A stretch of 64,000 nt of DNA from Monomorium pharaonis (GCF_013373865.1 NC_050473.1:23049838-23113837), one strand, 5' to 3'. Counted from the stretch's first letter, positions 11,201 to 21,131 are shown. Translations and numbers: made by a program. Notes: generated from the sequence alone by a model not told the origin.

Positions 11201-12650
11201 AATAAAGAGATTTGGATGCATCGGATACGCAAGAGTACCGAAACCTAGTTCAAAGTTTGACACTAGAGCAATTAGAGGCGTACTAGTGGGATATACCAAT
11301 ACCGGTTATCTACTATGGCATCCCAGTACGAGAAAATTTATAGAATCAAGACATGTCCGATTCAACGAGAAACTTGTATACAAAGAGGTATATAAACTCA
11401 GTCAAGTAGAGGATGACAAGAATTGGATGAAAGAGTTTAGAGAAAAAGATGATAAAGAGGAAACAGAGCAAAGCAATCCAGAGCCGAAGAAAAGAGGAAG
11501 ACCTAGAAAACAGGCAAAACACTTGAATGATCAAAAACAAGAGGCCGCACAGAGGCAGGAGGACGCTCCAATGACTAGAAGTAAAACTAAGAGGAAATTA
11601 GAGTCATTAGATGAAAGTGAAACTAGTCATGTGCAAAGACAAATAGAAGATACAAGCTTTGCTAAATACGTAAAAATGACAAGTGATTGTCAAATCTTAG
11701 ATGAAACGCGAAAACTAGAAGATGAAATGTGTCAGTGTCTTTTAGTATCACTGCATGGAGATCCCATTTCTTATGAAGAGGCAATGAAGAGCAAATATAG
11801 AGAAAATTGGAGAGTGGCCATAAATGAAGAGCTGGAATCTATGAATGTCAATCAGGTATGGAGACTTGTTGACAGACCAACAGAGACGTTGGGTAAAGAT
11901 AGAGCTAACATAATAGATTCAAAATGGGTCTTTAAAAGGAAATTAGAGATGAATGGATCAACCAGATACAAAGCGAGATTGGTAACTAGAGGCTTCAGAG
12001 ACAAAAATGTATATGATCTCAAAGAAACATATGCTCCTGTTTCACGGCTATCACTGGTTAGATCTATTCTGGCAACTATAAACAAGTATGATTTATATGC
12101 TTGTCAATTAGATGTTAAGACTGCATTTTTAAATGGAACTTTAGAGGAAGAAATATATATGGAAATCCCGGAGGGATTAGAAGTAACTGCACAAACTAAG
12201 AGGACAAAAGTGTGCAAACTAGAGAAAGCTCTATATGGTCTAAAGATAAGCCCAAAGAAATGGAATAAGAGATTTTCAGAGGAAGCTCAAAAACTAGGTC
12301 TGGAAAATGACTTACATGAACCATGTTTGTTCACCTGGAGAAAGAATGGCAAAATGGCTGTCATACTGCTTTATGTGGATGATATGCTAGTTGCCAGCAA
12401 CGACATGGGAAAACTAGATGAAATTAAGAACAGATTGAGTGGAGTCTTTGAGATGAAAGATCTCGGGGAACCCAAACAGTTTCTGGGAATGACAATAGAG
12501 AGAAATAAAGAGGAAAAATATATTGTCATACACCAGACAATTTACACGGAAAATGTATTAGAAAGGTTTAACATGAAAGATTGTAAACCTCAAGATACAC
12601 CCATGATCACTAGACGGGCGAGCAATAAAACTAAGAAGAATAAGTTAGAA

Positions 12651-12654
12651 GAAG
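12651..12654. repeat. Target-site duplication GAAG, left side of the 24-kb element
   Basis: GAAG precedes the TGTCACG terminus at 12655 and recurs at 36695-36698 after the CGTAACA terminus. With one copy removed, the copia frame continues in phase. Confidence 0.92.
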
Positions 12655-13937
12655 TGTCACGTCCCGTGTAAATTTTTCAATTTTTATTAATTATTTGCTT
12701 TATGAATTTCCTTTATTCGTATATCTATTCATATATTCGATTATATTTTAATCAATTTTATATTACTATTCATTTATTACACTTATATTATATTCTTATC
12801 CAATTATTTTAATTATTCAGTTAATTTTATATTACATAATTCACTTATTATTCATATTATTACTCACATTATATATTCTTACATTTTATTATTATTCTAA
12901 TAATCATATACTATCTCTATATTAACCAGTTAACACTTATATTATTATATTCTCTAACGTTCATAACTTTTGAACCACCATTTTACTTATATTAATTATT
13001 AAGATCATATAAAATGTTATATTCTTTAAGGTTACAATCGTTCGAAATCATGATGATAATAGTTAATTACCAAATCTACATTGAATATCGAATTATTCAA
13101 TTAAATTAATCATACACCTTATGGTCGACACCTAAATTTAATATTGTAAAGGAATTGCATCAATAATCGTTCATTTTATTATAAAAATTCTTTAAATTAA
13201 ATTAAAATACTAAAATCTTATAAGTTACCGACTAACGGGATACCTCTACTATTAAAAACTTACCATTAACTTGTATACTTTGCCAATAGAGGGCCAACTG
13301 TCGATAACTTACCTGCACTTACCATCAATTACCATTCCCTAATTACCGACAATGGTATACTTACCATTTGTTACAAGCGCCTACCGAATGATAAACCCGT
13401 CATACACAGCCATCACGAATTCCTGGAAATGCTGCTGTAATTCCGAGAATTCCCGAAAACTTTTGCCAATATCTCGAGAACCATAAGAGGTAGAGTTGCC
13501 AAATTAATTCCAAGAAGCGTCGCAGACTTTGTTTATACTAAAAATCATGTTTCCAAAAATTTGGAAAAAACAATTATTTTTTGGGACAAATTTCACATTT
13601 TTTACCCAAAAACCGAAAACTTGCCAAAACGCTCCGTTTTACCTGATTCGACCGTAAATGATGTTCTTTTAAAAACTTCAATTTTCACCCCCACCCCGAT
13701 TTTTCGGGAGGACCAAAATTCGGCCAAACATAGTCCTCGAGGTCCTCTATACGATGGTCCAAACCCCATCTCTTAATCTCTTACCGTTCACGAGATATAA
13801 ATTTTTAAAGTGTCAAGGACAACTGCCAAAAGACCTTTATAAGTACTGTAGGCCTTGAAACACAAGTCTCTCACCTTGAGAACCGTCATGGTACATGAGC
13901 ACCCTTGTGAAGGTGAATGTAAAATCATTGCATCACT

Positions 13938-14615
13938 ATCATGAAATATTATTAACAGTAGAATATTCATAAGACCATTGTAGAAGCCTAAATAATATAT
14001 AAAATGGTATAAACAATTAAATAATTATTAATATCAATTTTAGATTATTATTCCAAACATAAATATTAATTAACAATCACCTTTTTGCATAAATACTAAT
14101 TAACAAATAGAATATTATATATACGAACAATAATTTAATTATAAATAAATAATCTTTATTAATTACATAATTTTGCAATTATCATTTATTCGTAAAGCTA
14201 GTTAACAATCGATTTTGATTAAAGAAATAATTATTAAGGCTTTTGCAAGTGCATAATTAATAAATAAAGTCCCAAGGCCATGTCACTGAAGCTATCGCAG
14301 TGTACACAAGATGGCTGACCATCACTGTAATAAATGCGAACCTCTATAAGAAAAATGTAAAATTATTATAAAATTCACATATGCACCAGCGATGAAATAT
14401 TACTTAAGGTAGAATATTCACTGACGATATTAATTGCAAACGTCTAAAGCCTTCAAGGTTAGCTCATCGAAATTATTACAAGTGCTAAAATTCAAGAGCG
14501 GCGAATCACTAAGGTGATCACCACTGTAATAGATGAGAACTCCTATTTGAAATATGTGCAAATATTATAACGCTTGAATAATGAAATATTACGCGCAACT
14601 AAATATTCATTAATA
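13938..14615 (+). repeat. Three degenerate U3 modules around ATGAAATATTA...GAATATTCA
   Basis: Words of the form ATGAAATATTA, about six bases, then AGAATATTCA occur near 13939, 14391 and 14579 (the last as AAATATTCA), each preceded by similar text containing TGTAAAAT or TGCAAAT. The palindromic GAATATTC fits the inverted GAAnnTTC unit of heat-shock elements, but it could equally be simple AT-rich repetition. They repeat in the 3' LTR. Confidence 0.45.
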
Positions 14616-15303
14616 ACACACTTGCGAAGGTTTAAAAAATATAAAAGTTACATATATCGTTTGAGAACCACTACTACTATACGTAAAAATTGTTACCACA
14701 AAGAAAAATGTTAATTAACAATTAGTTTATTGATAAAACATACCTACGTACGCATATTCAATTATTCAGACTCAGTTAATAATTAATCTTAATAAAACAG
14801 AACTCTAAATAATATAAAATCTATTTGTATCAATTAATATTACCATATAGAGTTATTATCTCAACAAATAAGTATTATAAATAATTAATTTCGTTAAATA
14901 TTAAATAATTAATGCGTAGCGTCTATTAACAATTAAATTTTGCAAAAACTAAGCTTTACAATGAAAGAAATATTATTGTATAAAACCTCCGCAAGCGTAT
15001 GAGTCGTAGAAACGTTAATTAATAATTTATTTCACAGTTATAATATTTGAATGAATATTTTATATGCATAAGATGCATAAATTCCATTCTCACGCTCGGG
15101 TATGAGTCATCGTGAGTCACTTGCGAAATTGTTTGATCAAAAAGTAATATGATATTTTTCTGTATCTCGAAAGACTAAACATCCGATGCAAGTACATCCT
15201 TTGTAAAATTATGCCGACATTCCGCGGCACCCTTTGAAATTAGAAGCGAGAATGATGCAACTCCTACTTCGTACCACACCCCGCGGCCTACAAACTCGAA
15301 CAA

Positions 15304-15335
15304 TATAAAAGCGAGCGCCGCGGCGGATCAGCATT
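15304..15335 (+). promoter_or_regulatory. LTR core promoter: TATA box and initiator (5' LTR)
   Basis: TATAAAAG at 15304-15311 with a TCAGCA initiator whose A is at 15330, 26 bases after the first T. Just upstream is CACCCCGCGGCC. The block is conserved in the diverged minus-strand LTR (TATATAAG at 63177-63184 preceded by GCACCCCGCGGCC), which supports it as the functional promoter. Confidence 0.8.
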
Positions 15336-15480
15336 GCGCGCCGGTCTTTTCAAGTAACAACACCACGTTTCTCTGAGTGTTCATATTGCGCATTGAACTT
15401 CAACACTGTACCGCATATCTGCCATCTTAAGAAGCATCCGCCATTTTGTCGACTGTAGAAGGAACATTGTAACTGAAAGA

Positions 15481-15486
15481 AATAAA
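15481..15486 (+). terminator. Early polyadenylation signal in R (5' LTR)
   Basis: AATAAA about 150 bases downstream of the predicted start site. In the 3' LTR the same signal is at 33289-33294 and would give a short R. A second signal, AATAAA at 18627-18632, follows the LTR ORF and could give a long R that includes the ORF. Confidence 0.5.
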
Positions 15487-15540
15487 GACTTATAAAACTA
15501 TAAGGGGATCCAGCCTCAATAATTCATATATCCCCGAAGA

Positions 15541-15556
15541 CCTTTTGGTGAGTAAC
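15541..15556 (+). promoter_or_regulatory. Candidate major splice donor in the leader
   Basis: CTTTTG|GTGAGTAA, close to the donor consensus, with the GT at 15548-15549, about 220 bases after the predicted start site. It is a plausible donor for spliced mRNAs using the acceptors ahead of the small ORF (25653-25654) and upstream of env (28114-28115). Confidence 0.5.
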
Positions 15557-15754
15557 TTAAATTAATTTTATTTATCTGATTTATATAATCTCAATCAAGC
15601 TGTCATCAATCTCTACAAGTGAACACTCAGCCGCGCGTAATCACTTTTCGACCATCATTCTAAATTATTTTAAATTATTTTAATAATTAAATACTTAACA
15701 ATTTAACGACCGAATAAATACTTATACAATATTACCCCAGTCTGCCGTTTGGAA

Positions 15755-16350
15755 ATTTAATTCAATTTAATTCAATTTTAATATTATTTAATCACGATTT
15801 AATTTAATTTAATTCAATTTAATTTGCGACTTTGACAATTTAATTCTAATTTAACACTACTCAATTGACATTTTGATTTTTATTTAATTTAATATAATTG
15901 ACTTTAATTCAAATTATAATTTAATTCAATTTAATACAGCTTGGTTGACACATTGATATTTTATTTGACATTTATTGATACATTGACATTTTATTTGACA
16001 TTTATTGATACATTGATTGATGCATGAACATTTTATCTCTGATACACCGATGTTTTAATATACTGATACTCTGATTTATTTTATTTTTTATATGACATAT
16101 TCTGCAATCTGATTTAATTTAATTTATGTTAATGTGCATTGATATCCCGATTTAATTTGATTTAATTTAAATTTCAATACTACAAATAACTCACCACTGA
16201 ACTCGATTTAATTCATTTTAATGCAATTTAATTTACGATCCGATTTAATTCACAATTCAATTTAATGCAGCAAATCTGATATTTCACTTCGATTAAATAC
16301 AATCCATACTACTATCCAATTCGATTTAATTTTATTCAATGCAATTTTAT
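15755..16350 (+). repeat. Low-complexity TTTAATT/GATTTAATTCAATTT tract in R-U5
   Basis: The words TTTAATT, AATTTAATTCAATTT and GATTTAATTT recur dozens of times, with an embedded direct repeat of about 37 bp (ACATTTTATTTGACATTTATTGATACATTG, given here only by its position near 15950-16020). It contains no gene. It is in the transcribed leader, where it would be largely unstructured apart from A-U pairing. Confidence 0.7.
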
Positions 16351-16869
16351 CCATGATTTAATACTTTGATATCTACTCTATTTCTATTTAATATCCAACT
16401 TGTATATCTCTAATTTAACTATTATCATAACATTCTACGTTACTTTGTGCCAGATATAATAAATAATATTCAAATCACTGATTCTAATAATTTTCATGAA
16501 ATAATATAATAATTATTCAAAGTTCACATGCAATTTACTTGATTTCATAACCCACTCGAGACCCAACTGAATTAAATGCACATATATATATATTTGATAC
16601 AACAATTGATTTTCATTTATACATGTTTTATTATTGCCAATTATAACCCCGCTTATTATACTAATTTAGATATAGAAATTTAACTGAAGTACTTCCACAC
16701 TCCTTAAACCTTTATGCGATCTCCAGCATTGTTACCTGAATAAATAAATAAATAAAAATTATAAAACCCGATCGCATCCTTCCACTTTTCAACAAATAAT
16801 TCAACTTCATATGCCTCTATATTTTGAAACCATAAATAATTACGCGTCTACCGCGACACGTCTGATACG

Positions 16870-17035
16870 GATCACCGTCTTGTGCGTCGGCTCCTTAATT
16901 AAGAAGTCGAGTTTAGTCACCCAACAGCTGGTGGTATTGGCTGACTGGAGCCCGTTGAGGGTACTCCTGGTGATAAAAAGCTAAACAAGCGGATATCTAA
17001 TATCTACTTTGCACGGGACAATACCTGTACGATCC
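16870..17035 (+). promoter_or_regulatory. Conserved structured leader block
   Basis: This stretch is strikingly conserved in the diverged minus-strand LTR (about 61190-61340), although most surrounding sequence is not alignable by eye. It contains a predicted hairpin: GGAGCCC at 16947-16953, loop GTTGA, then GGG at 16959-16961 and CTCC at 16964-16967 with a two-base bulge. It lies in the transcribed leader. A packaging, dimerisation or translation element is possible; none is shown. Confidence 0.55.
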
Positions 17036-17129
17036 GTCGGTTCGTTAACGCAGTTCTTTCAGACAATCAAATGAATAACAATAACAATATTCCGATGCTT
17101 AAATTATAAATTCAATTACACTATAAATA

Positions 17130-17460
17130 TCCTGTCAAGCTGGACTCTCGGACTCTACTTCTTTTTTTTATTTTTATTTTACTCCCGATGTGACGTGGGA
17201 TACCGCTTAGCGAGAGTAGAGTCGTAAGATACGTTCACAAACCCTGATTGACAGTGATTTTCTTTTATCTTAATACGCGAAATCTGAAAGAACGATTGAG
17301 GGAAATACTTACACATTTATACCCTGTCAGAACGGTGACTCTTGACTCCGTTTTTATTTTTCTTTTTTTTATTCCCGACGTGACGTGGGAAACTCCGCTG
17401 AGGCGAGAATGGAGTCATAAGATACGTTCACGCCACCTAACTGACAGTGAGTTGTCTTAT
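17130..17460 (+). repeat. Imperfect direct duplication of about 189 bp in U5
   Basis: CTGTCA ... ACTCCCGATGTGACGTGGGA ... GTCGTAAGATACGTTCAC at about 17133-17250 is repeated with changes at about 17322-17440 (TTCCCGACGTGACGTGGGAA ... GTCATAAGATACGTTCACG). The diverged relative has its own, different tandem array (262-bp units) in the corresponding leader region. Confidence 0.7.
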
Positions 17461-17805
17461 TACATGAATTTTGAAATGAGCTATTACAATTAATTAATCT
17501 AGAACAAACAATTATAATCACGAGGCACTACTATCTCTCAGTTCCCTCTTATTTCCATAGTACTTCACAAAACAAGGTAAGATGCTTAATTACTAACGGC
17601 AATTAACCCCTCAGGTGTTGGGAAATTTCACGGAACAAGCGGTTCAATTCGACTCGCTAGTATAACAAGAACCATCCACCGTAAGTCACTTTTCTAACGA
17701 GATTAACAATTTTCAATTCATTTTACGAATTTAATTGACCAGTTCCATAATAAATCACTCCTCTACTGCCAACAAACGACTCACATCGTGAATTATATAC
17801 ATTAG

Positions 17806-18501
17806 ATGGTTCCACCTAATAGAGGACGGTCATCGTTAAATTTTCGCAACGGACACACCCGTCGCGACGCAATACGGAGCATCGTACGGCCAACCATCCG
17901 CGTCAGGCCGGTGCATGAGTTAAACGATATCTCGGCCCGGTATTCTCAGCATATACAATCCCCCGCAATTATAATAAATTCAGATTTACCCCTCGTCTTC
18001 CCAAATCGTCCTACTCACCGTGCAGGCTCCCCCACTCAAGATATAATAGAGTTCCCACTTGACTTTCTTCCAAGGTCCTACGAATCAGTTCCTCAGATAA
18101 CGAATGACATCCCTCCGCAAGAATTAATAGTGACAACTCCTCCAATCTTAGAATCAGGATCGATCGAGTCAACTTCCCCGAATCCACCCGACTCCTCGAT
18201 TGAAGAAATAATAGCCCCAGACATTGACTTATCCGCGTTTGACGAACCCGACGAACTCGACGCAATCGCAGTCGCTGACACCCTTCCACTCATAGACGAA
18301 ATCCTGTCACTAAGCCAAACCGACTTGGACGAAATTCTTGGGCCTTGCCCTTCTCCCAATCTCGATCCAGATTTGTTAAATTTCGAACCCATCTCGGATT
18401 CGCTAGACGCCTTGATATCTAACGTTCTTTATGAGCTCTCGGACCCGAATTTCCGCGGTTTCAACTCCGAATTAATCCTACCTGATCACTCTGAAGAATA
18501 A
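17806..18501 (+). CDS. LTR-encoded 231-residue protein, transactivator-like (5' LTR copy)
   Basis: Unrecognised protein. Residues 1-60 are basic and contain RRDAIRSIVRPTIRVRPVHE. Residues 60-120 are Pro-rich. Residues 125-231 are acidic with repeated Leu/Ile/Phe between Asp/Glu (PLIDEILSLSQTDLDEILGP, SDSLDALISNVLYEL), the composition of acidic activation domains. The ATG at 17806 follows an AG at 17804-17805 that could serve as a splice acceptor, though the tract before it is not strongly pyrimidine-rich. The N-terminal half is conserved in the diverged minus-strand LTR (59643-59978: RRQAIRNNLRQFLRVRPVNE), evidence of long-term coding constraint. A role as an LTR-encoded transcriptional activator, analogous to Tax/Tas-type proteins of complex retroviruses, is inference. 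The 3' LTR carries an identical copy. Confidence 0.65.
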   Translation: MVPPNRGRSSLNFRNGHTRRDAIRSIVRPTIRVRPVHELNDISARYSQHIQSPAIIINSDLPLVFPNRPTHRAGSPTQDIIEFPLDFLPRSYESVPQITNDIPPQELIVTTPPILESGSIESTSPNPPDSSIEEIIAPDIDLSAFDEPDELDAIAVADTLPLIDEILSLSQTDLDEILGPCPSPNLDPDLLNFEPISDSLDALISNVLYELSDPNFRGFNSELILPDHSEE

Positions 18502-18626
18502 TAACTTAACGTACTGTTTTCATTATTTTATTTTATCCTAACATATATATTTTAAATATATAATTTTTATCATTCCAATAATCATATACCACAAATAAAT
18601 ATATATATATTATGCTTTATATACTC

Positions 18627-18632
18627 AATAAA
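18627..18632 (+). terminator. Polyadenylation signal downstream of the LTR ORF
   Basis: AATAAA about 125 bases after the ORF stop; another AATAAA-containing stretch follows near 18655. It could terminate a transcript containing only the LTR ORF. Confidence 0.45.
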
Positions 18633-18888
18633 TGAAGATCAATACTGATTAAGAAATAATAAATACGTTTATTTAACCTGTCTCTCATCCCATTTAATTC
18701 TCTCTCAAACGCGATAAACGATCCTTCCGGCTCTCGGCGTATCCCTGGGAAATAAGCAGACGTGCTGCGGTCGCCCTAAAACAAATAAATTGAGAGCCCC
18801 GTTAGACAAAAGAACGAAAGCTGCCCCCGTATCGAGTAGTCTTCAACGGAACGTTACAAATCGGTTTTTGAAATTTTTGTCCGTAACA

Positions 18889-18923
18889 ACACAAAAATTC
18901 TCTGGTGGCAGCGTGGTGGGATT
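18889..18923 (+). promoter_or_regulatory. Primer-binding site, tRNA-Leu type
   Basis: TGGTGGCAGCG at 18903-18913, 14 bases after the LTR end, is complementary to a tRNA 3' end ...CGCTGCCACCA, as found in eukaryotic tRNA-Leu. After one extra T (18914), GGTGGGATT (18915-18923) continues the complementarity into the T arm. This is the most complete of about ten similar words in the leader. Confidence 0.7.
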
Positions 18924-19838
18924 ATTTTACGCCAAAAAGAAGGAATCGCAAAGCTTTGAGTGAGAAAGGAGAGAGATTTGGTCTTGCTTTTAAACATTTT
19001 TATTGTATTTTTAATCATTTTATTTTCAGCTTTATCGATTCTTGCTATAATATATTATATATACCACATATTGAATATTAATACTGTGTCTCGAATTGCA
19101 ATTTCAGTGAACTTTATTACGAAAAACTACTACAGCCTGATCTACTTATTTGCAAAAACCTTGTAAATTGCTTTTATTACTAAATTACATAAATGAAATC
19201 TAACAAGAAGACAAAATCTTATTTATCAAACTCTTGTGCCTTGTATCTTGTCTTTTATCTTTTGCTTCTTGTTTGCTATCGCTCATAGCCTGTTTTATTT
19301 AAACTCATTAAAAATAAATCTTGAATACACAAATCACAAATCTCCTGGTAGCTTATCGTAAATATAGAAAATCAATTTTAATTACACTTGACGACAAACC
19401 CTAGCAGTTTCCATTTTAAAACCTAATACAAATAACAAACCTTCTGTTGGCTTAATAAAAATAATAATAAGAAAAAGAAATATTTTAATCCAATATCAAA
19501 ATTTTCTGGTGGCTTATTTTAAAATGAAATTCTAATTCTCAAATTCGATTTCAACTTAACTTTAATAGAATCACGAAACTCTTTGGTGGCGATCTAATTT
19601 CAAACGAATTTTCTGGCGATTACAAAATTTTTAGTGGCAGCTTACTACGCGCCCTAAATAACAATCTTGCAATTATTATAACCAATCCCGTTTTTAATTT
19701 TAAATCACCCAAAATTCTTTGGTGGCAGCTTACCAAGCGCCCCTAGCAAAAACATTTACAATATCACAAAATCTCTGGTGGCTAATAAACTACAAACACA
19801 CAAAATACTCTGGTAATTAATACATACTATATTTCAAA
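18924..19838 (+). repeat. gag leader with repeated primer-binding-site-like motifs
   Basis: AT-rich leader in which words of the form (A)AAAT-TCTCTGGTGGC(AGC)TTA recur. Good copies are near 19505-19513, 19583-19590, 19632-19641, 19720-19729 and 19776-19782; weaker ones are near 19346, 19444, 19612 and 19810. The TGGTGGCAGC core equals the primer-binding site. A 68-residue hydrophobic frame at 18960-19166 lacks an ATG start and is probably chance. Confidence 0.7.
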
Positions 19839-21131
19839 ATGCCGATTACAAGATCCGAATCTGATAAAGCGGTTTCGCGAGAAGAATTAGAAAAGTACGC
19901 TCAATTATTGGAAGAAAAAGAAAGAATATTGAAGGAACGCACAGAAACTCTAGAAGCTAGACAATTTGAATTAGAACAAAGTCGAGCAATTATGGAACAA
20001 GTAACACAACAGCTAGCTTCATTAAACGCGCTACCCGATCAAATAGAAAAGTTAAATTCCCGTTTTTTCGAAATGCAGCAATCAAATACAAGCGCACCAA
20101 CTCCTATATCTTCCAATCCTTCCCGACGAAACGACTTTGACTCACCAATTCGTTTTAAAGACGCGATTGATACTATTCCTAAATTTGACGGACGTAATAT
20201 GTCCGTATTTCAATTCAGCAAAATTTGCGAACGTGCTTTAGACCTCATTCCGGAATACCATGAATTTTATTCGATGCAATTAATTACTAATAAACTACAG
20301 GGTCACGCTTACTTAGCCATCGAAGGCGCAGATCTTCGTAGCGTGCGCGATCTGACGCGAAGACTAAAAGAATTTTTCGGCCCGAACAAATCTGTTGACC
20401 AATACCGCGGAGAACTCGCAAATATCTACATGAAACATAACGAAGATATTTTTGATTACGTCGCTCGCGTCCAGGAATTACGTTCCGCAATTACTGACGG
20501 AGAATCTGATCGATACGGAAATATAACGGAAGATAAGAAAGCAGAAATCGAACATATAGTCAAAACAAATTTTATTAACGGCCTACCTCCAGACCTTCTA
20601 GTACGCGTTAAATTAGAAAGATGTTTCTCTCTTGAAGAATCCATTGTCACGGCAATCCAACTTTCGAAAACCCTCAAAGTAGAGAAGGCTCGTAAACAAA
20701 TTAACCCTCCGTATCCTCCGCGTGCTGATTTCCCTAATCGCGCTCCACAACCTCGTTTGGTACCAAATTTACAAAATCAGAATATAACTTCACATCGTAA
20801 CACCGCGCAACCATTTATTCGACCGCTTGTCTCTGGACAGCCCGGTCCCAACTATCCCACCGGTAAAATATGCAAATATTGTAAGACACCCGGTCACTTC
20901 ATGAGTGAGTGTCGCAAATTCGCCTACCGTAAAGCACTAGAAAGCCAGAATCAGACTCAACAGCCAGTTATCTTGCAACAAAAACCACAACAAAATAATT
21001 CGGGAAACTTCCCGGGCGTTCCGATGTCAGACGCCCGTCGGAACGACTCCGCAATAGCGCGTCCGACAACATCTCAACAGACTTCCGCAGCCACAATCCA
21101 AATCCCGCAAGCCACAGTTTCTACAACTTGA
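19839..21131 (+). CDS. gag: Gag polyprotein, Ty3/Gypsy type
   Basis: 430 residues forming the capsid and nucleocapsid precursor. Residues about 10-85 are a Glu/Lys-rich coiled coil. The central capsid-like region (about 100-290) has the usual hydrophobic helices, and a single zinc knuckle CKYCKTPGHFMSEC (CX2CX4HX4C) lies near residue 345. The C-terminus is Gln/Pro-rich. The ATG at 19839 is the first in-frame start after the leader. The frame ends in TGA at 21129-21131, overlapping pol, which is in the -1 frame; a GGGAAAC slippery site at 21002-21008 lies inside the overlap. Retroviral-type Gag assembles cytoplasmic or membrane-associated particles. Confidence 0.9.
   Translation: MPITRSESDKAVSREELEKYAQLLEEKERILKERTETLEARQFELEQSRAIMEQVTQQLASLNALPDQIEKLNSRFFEMQQSNTSAPTPISSNPSRRNDFDSPIRFKDAIDTIPKFDGRNMSVFQFSKICERALDLIPEYHEFYSMQLITNKLQGHAYLAIEGADLRSVRDLTRRLKEFFGPNKSVDQYRGELANIYMKHNEDIFDYVARVQELRSAITDGESDRYGNITEDKKAEIEHIVKTNFINGLPPDLLVRVKLERCFSLEESIVTAIQLSKTLKVEKARKQINPPYPPRADFPNRAPQPRLVPNLQNQNITSHRNTAQPFIRPLVSGQPGPNYPTGKICKYCKTPGHFMSECRKFAYRKALESQNQTQQPVILQQKPQQNNSGNFPGVPMSDARRNDSAIARPTTSQQTSAATIQIPQATVSTT
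21002..21045 (+). promoter_or_regulatory. -1 ribosomal frameshift signal (gag to pol)
   Basis: G GGA AAC at 21002-21008 is in the correct gag phase for a canonical X XXY YYZ site. It lies directly after the last pol-frame stop (TAA at 20996-20998). Downstream are two competing perfect stems: CGGGCGT (21013-21019) with ACGCCCG (21031-21037), and CGTTCCGA (21017-21024) with TCGGAACG (21038-21045). The spacer is 4 or 8 bases. Both stems cannot form fully at once. Confidence 0.8.

Larger units (their letters stand above)
7996..12654 (+). pseudogene. Copia Gag-Pol, 5' part (two exons), broken in reverse transcriptase
   Basis: Translation most likely starts at the ATG at 7996. Exon 7996-8146 joins exon 8299-12654 in phase across a 152-bp intron. 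The product has a charged Gag with two zinc knuckles (CYRCNKDGHWAKDC near 9421-9465, then CYYC...C near 9500), a protease with an ADSGATDH active site near 9800, the pre-integrase HxxxH and CxxC segment (10515-10640), an integrase core with D, D and E (TDIMGP near 10707, SDQGKEF near 10900, NGVAERF near 11000) and an RT with YVDD near 12374. The frame is cut by the nested element at 12655; the stop at 12669-12671 lies in that element's LTR. The remaining C-terminus is at 36699-37456, and the frames match across the insertion. It is inactive by interruption, not decay. Confidence 0.9.
12655..18888 (+). repeat. 5' LTR of the 24-kb element (6,234 bp)
   Basis: Begins TGTCACGTCC and ends GTCCGTAACA. 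From the TATA box and initiator I place U3 at 12655-15329 and R-U5 at 15330-18888. U3 is AT-rich with three degenerate modules (13938-14615). The R-U5 part contains an early AATAAA, a splice donor, a low-complexity TTTAATT tract, a structured conserved block, an imperfect direct duplication, the 231-residue ORF and a later AATAAA. No second complete gene is visible in U3; the 71-residue frame at 13561-13776 has no recognisable features. Confidence 0.93.

Noticed and set aside
12655..12671. The TAA at 12669-12671 as the natural end of copia Pol
   Set aside because: It lies 15 bases inside the nested element's LTR; copia Pol resumes after the second LTR.
13561..13776. 71-residue frame in U3 (also 31368-31583)
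   Set aside because: It starts with a non-ATG codon, is low in complexity and has no match in the diverged LTR that I can see.
17248..17493. 81-residue frame in U5 (also 35056-35301)
   Set aside because: Spans the imperfect 189-bp duplication, has biased composition and is not found in the relative.
18011..18392. Two minus-strand frames opposite the LTR ORF
   Set aside because: Shadows of the 231-residue frame; the conserved match in the relative is on the sense side.
18960..19166. 68-residue hydrophobic frame after the primer-binding site
   Set aside because: Begins at GTG, reflects T-rich leader sequence and contains nothing like a signal peptide context.
21013..21045. A full H-type pseudoknot after the slippery site
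   Set aside because: The two stems leave no loop length to cross the helices, so both cannot form completely; alternative hairpins are more likely.
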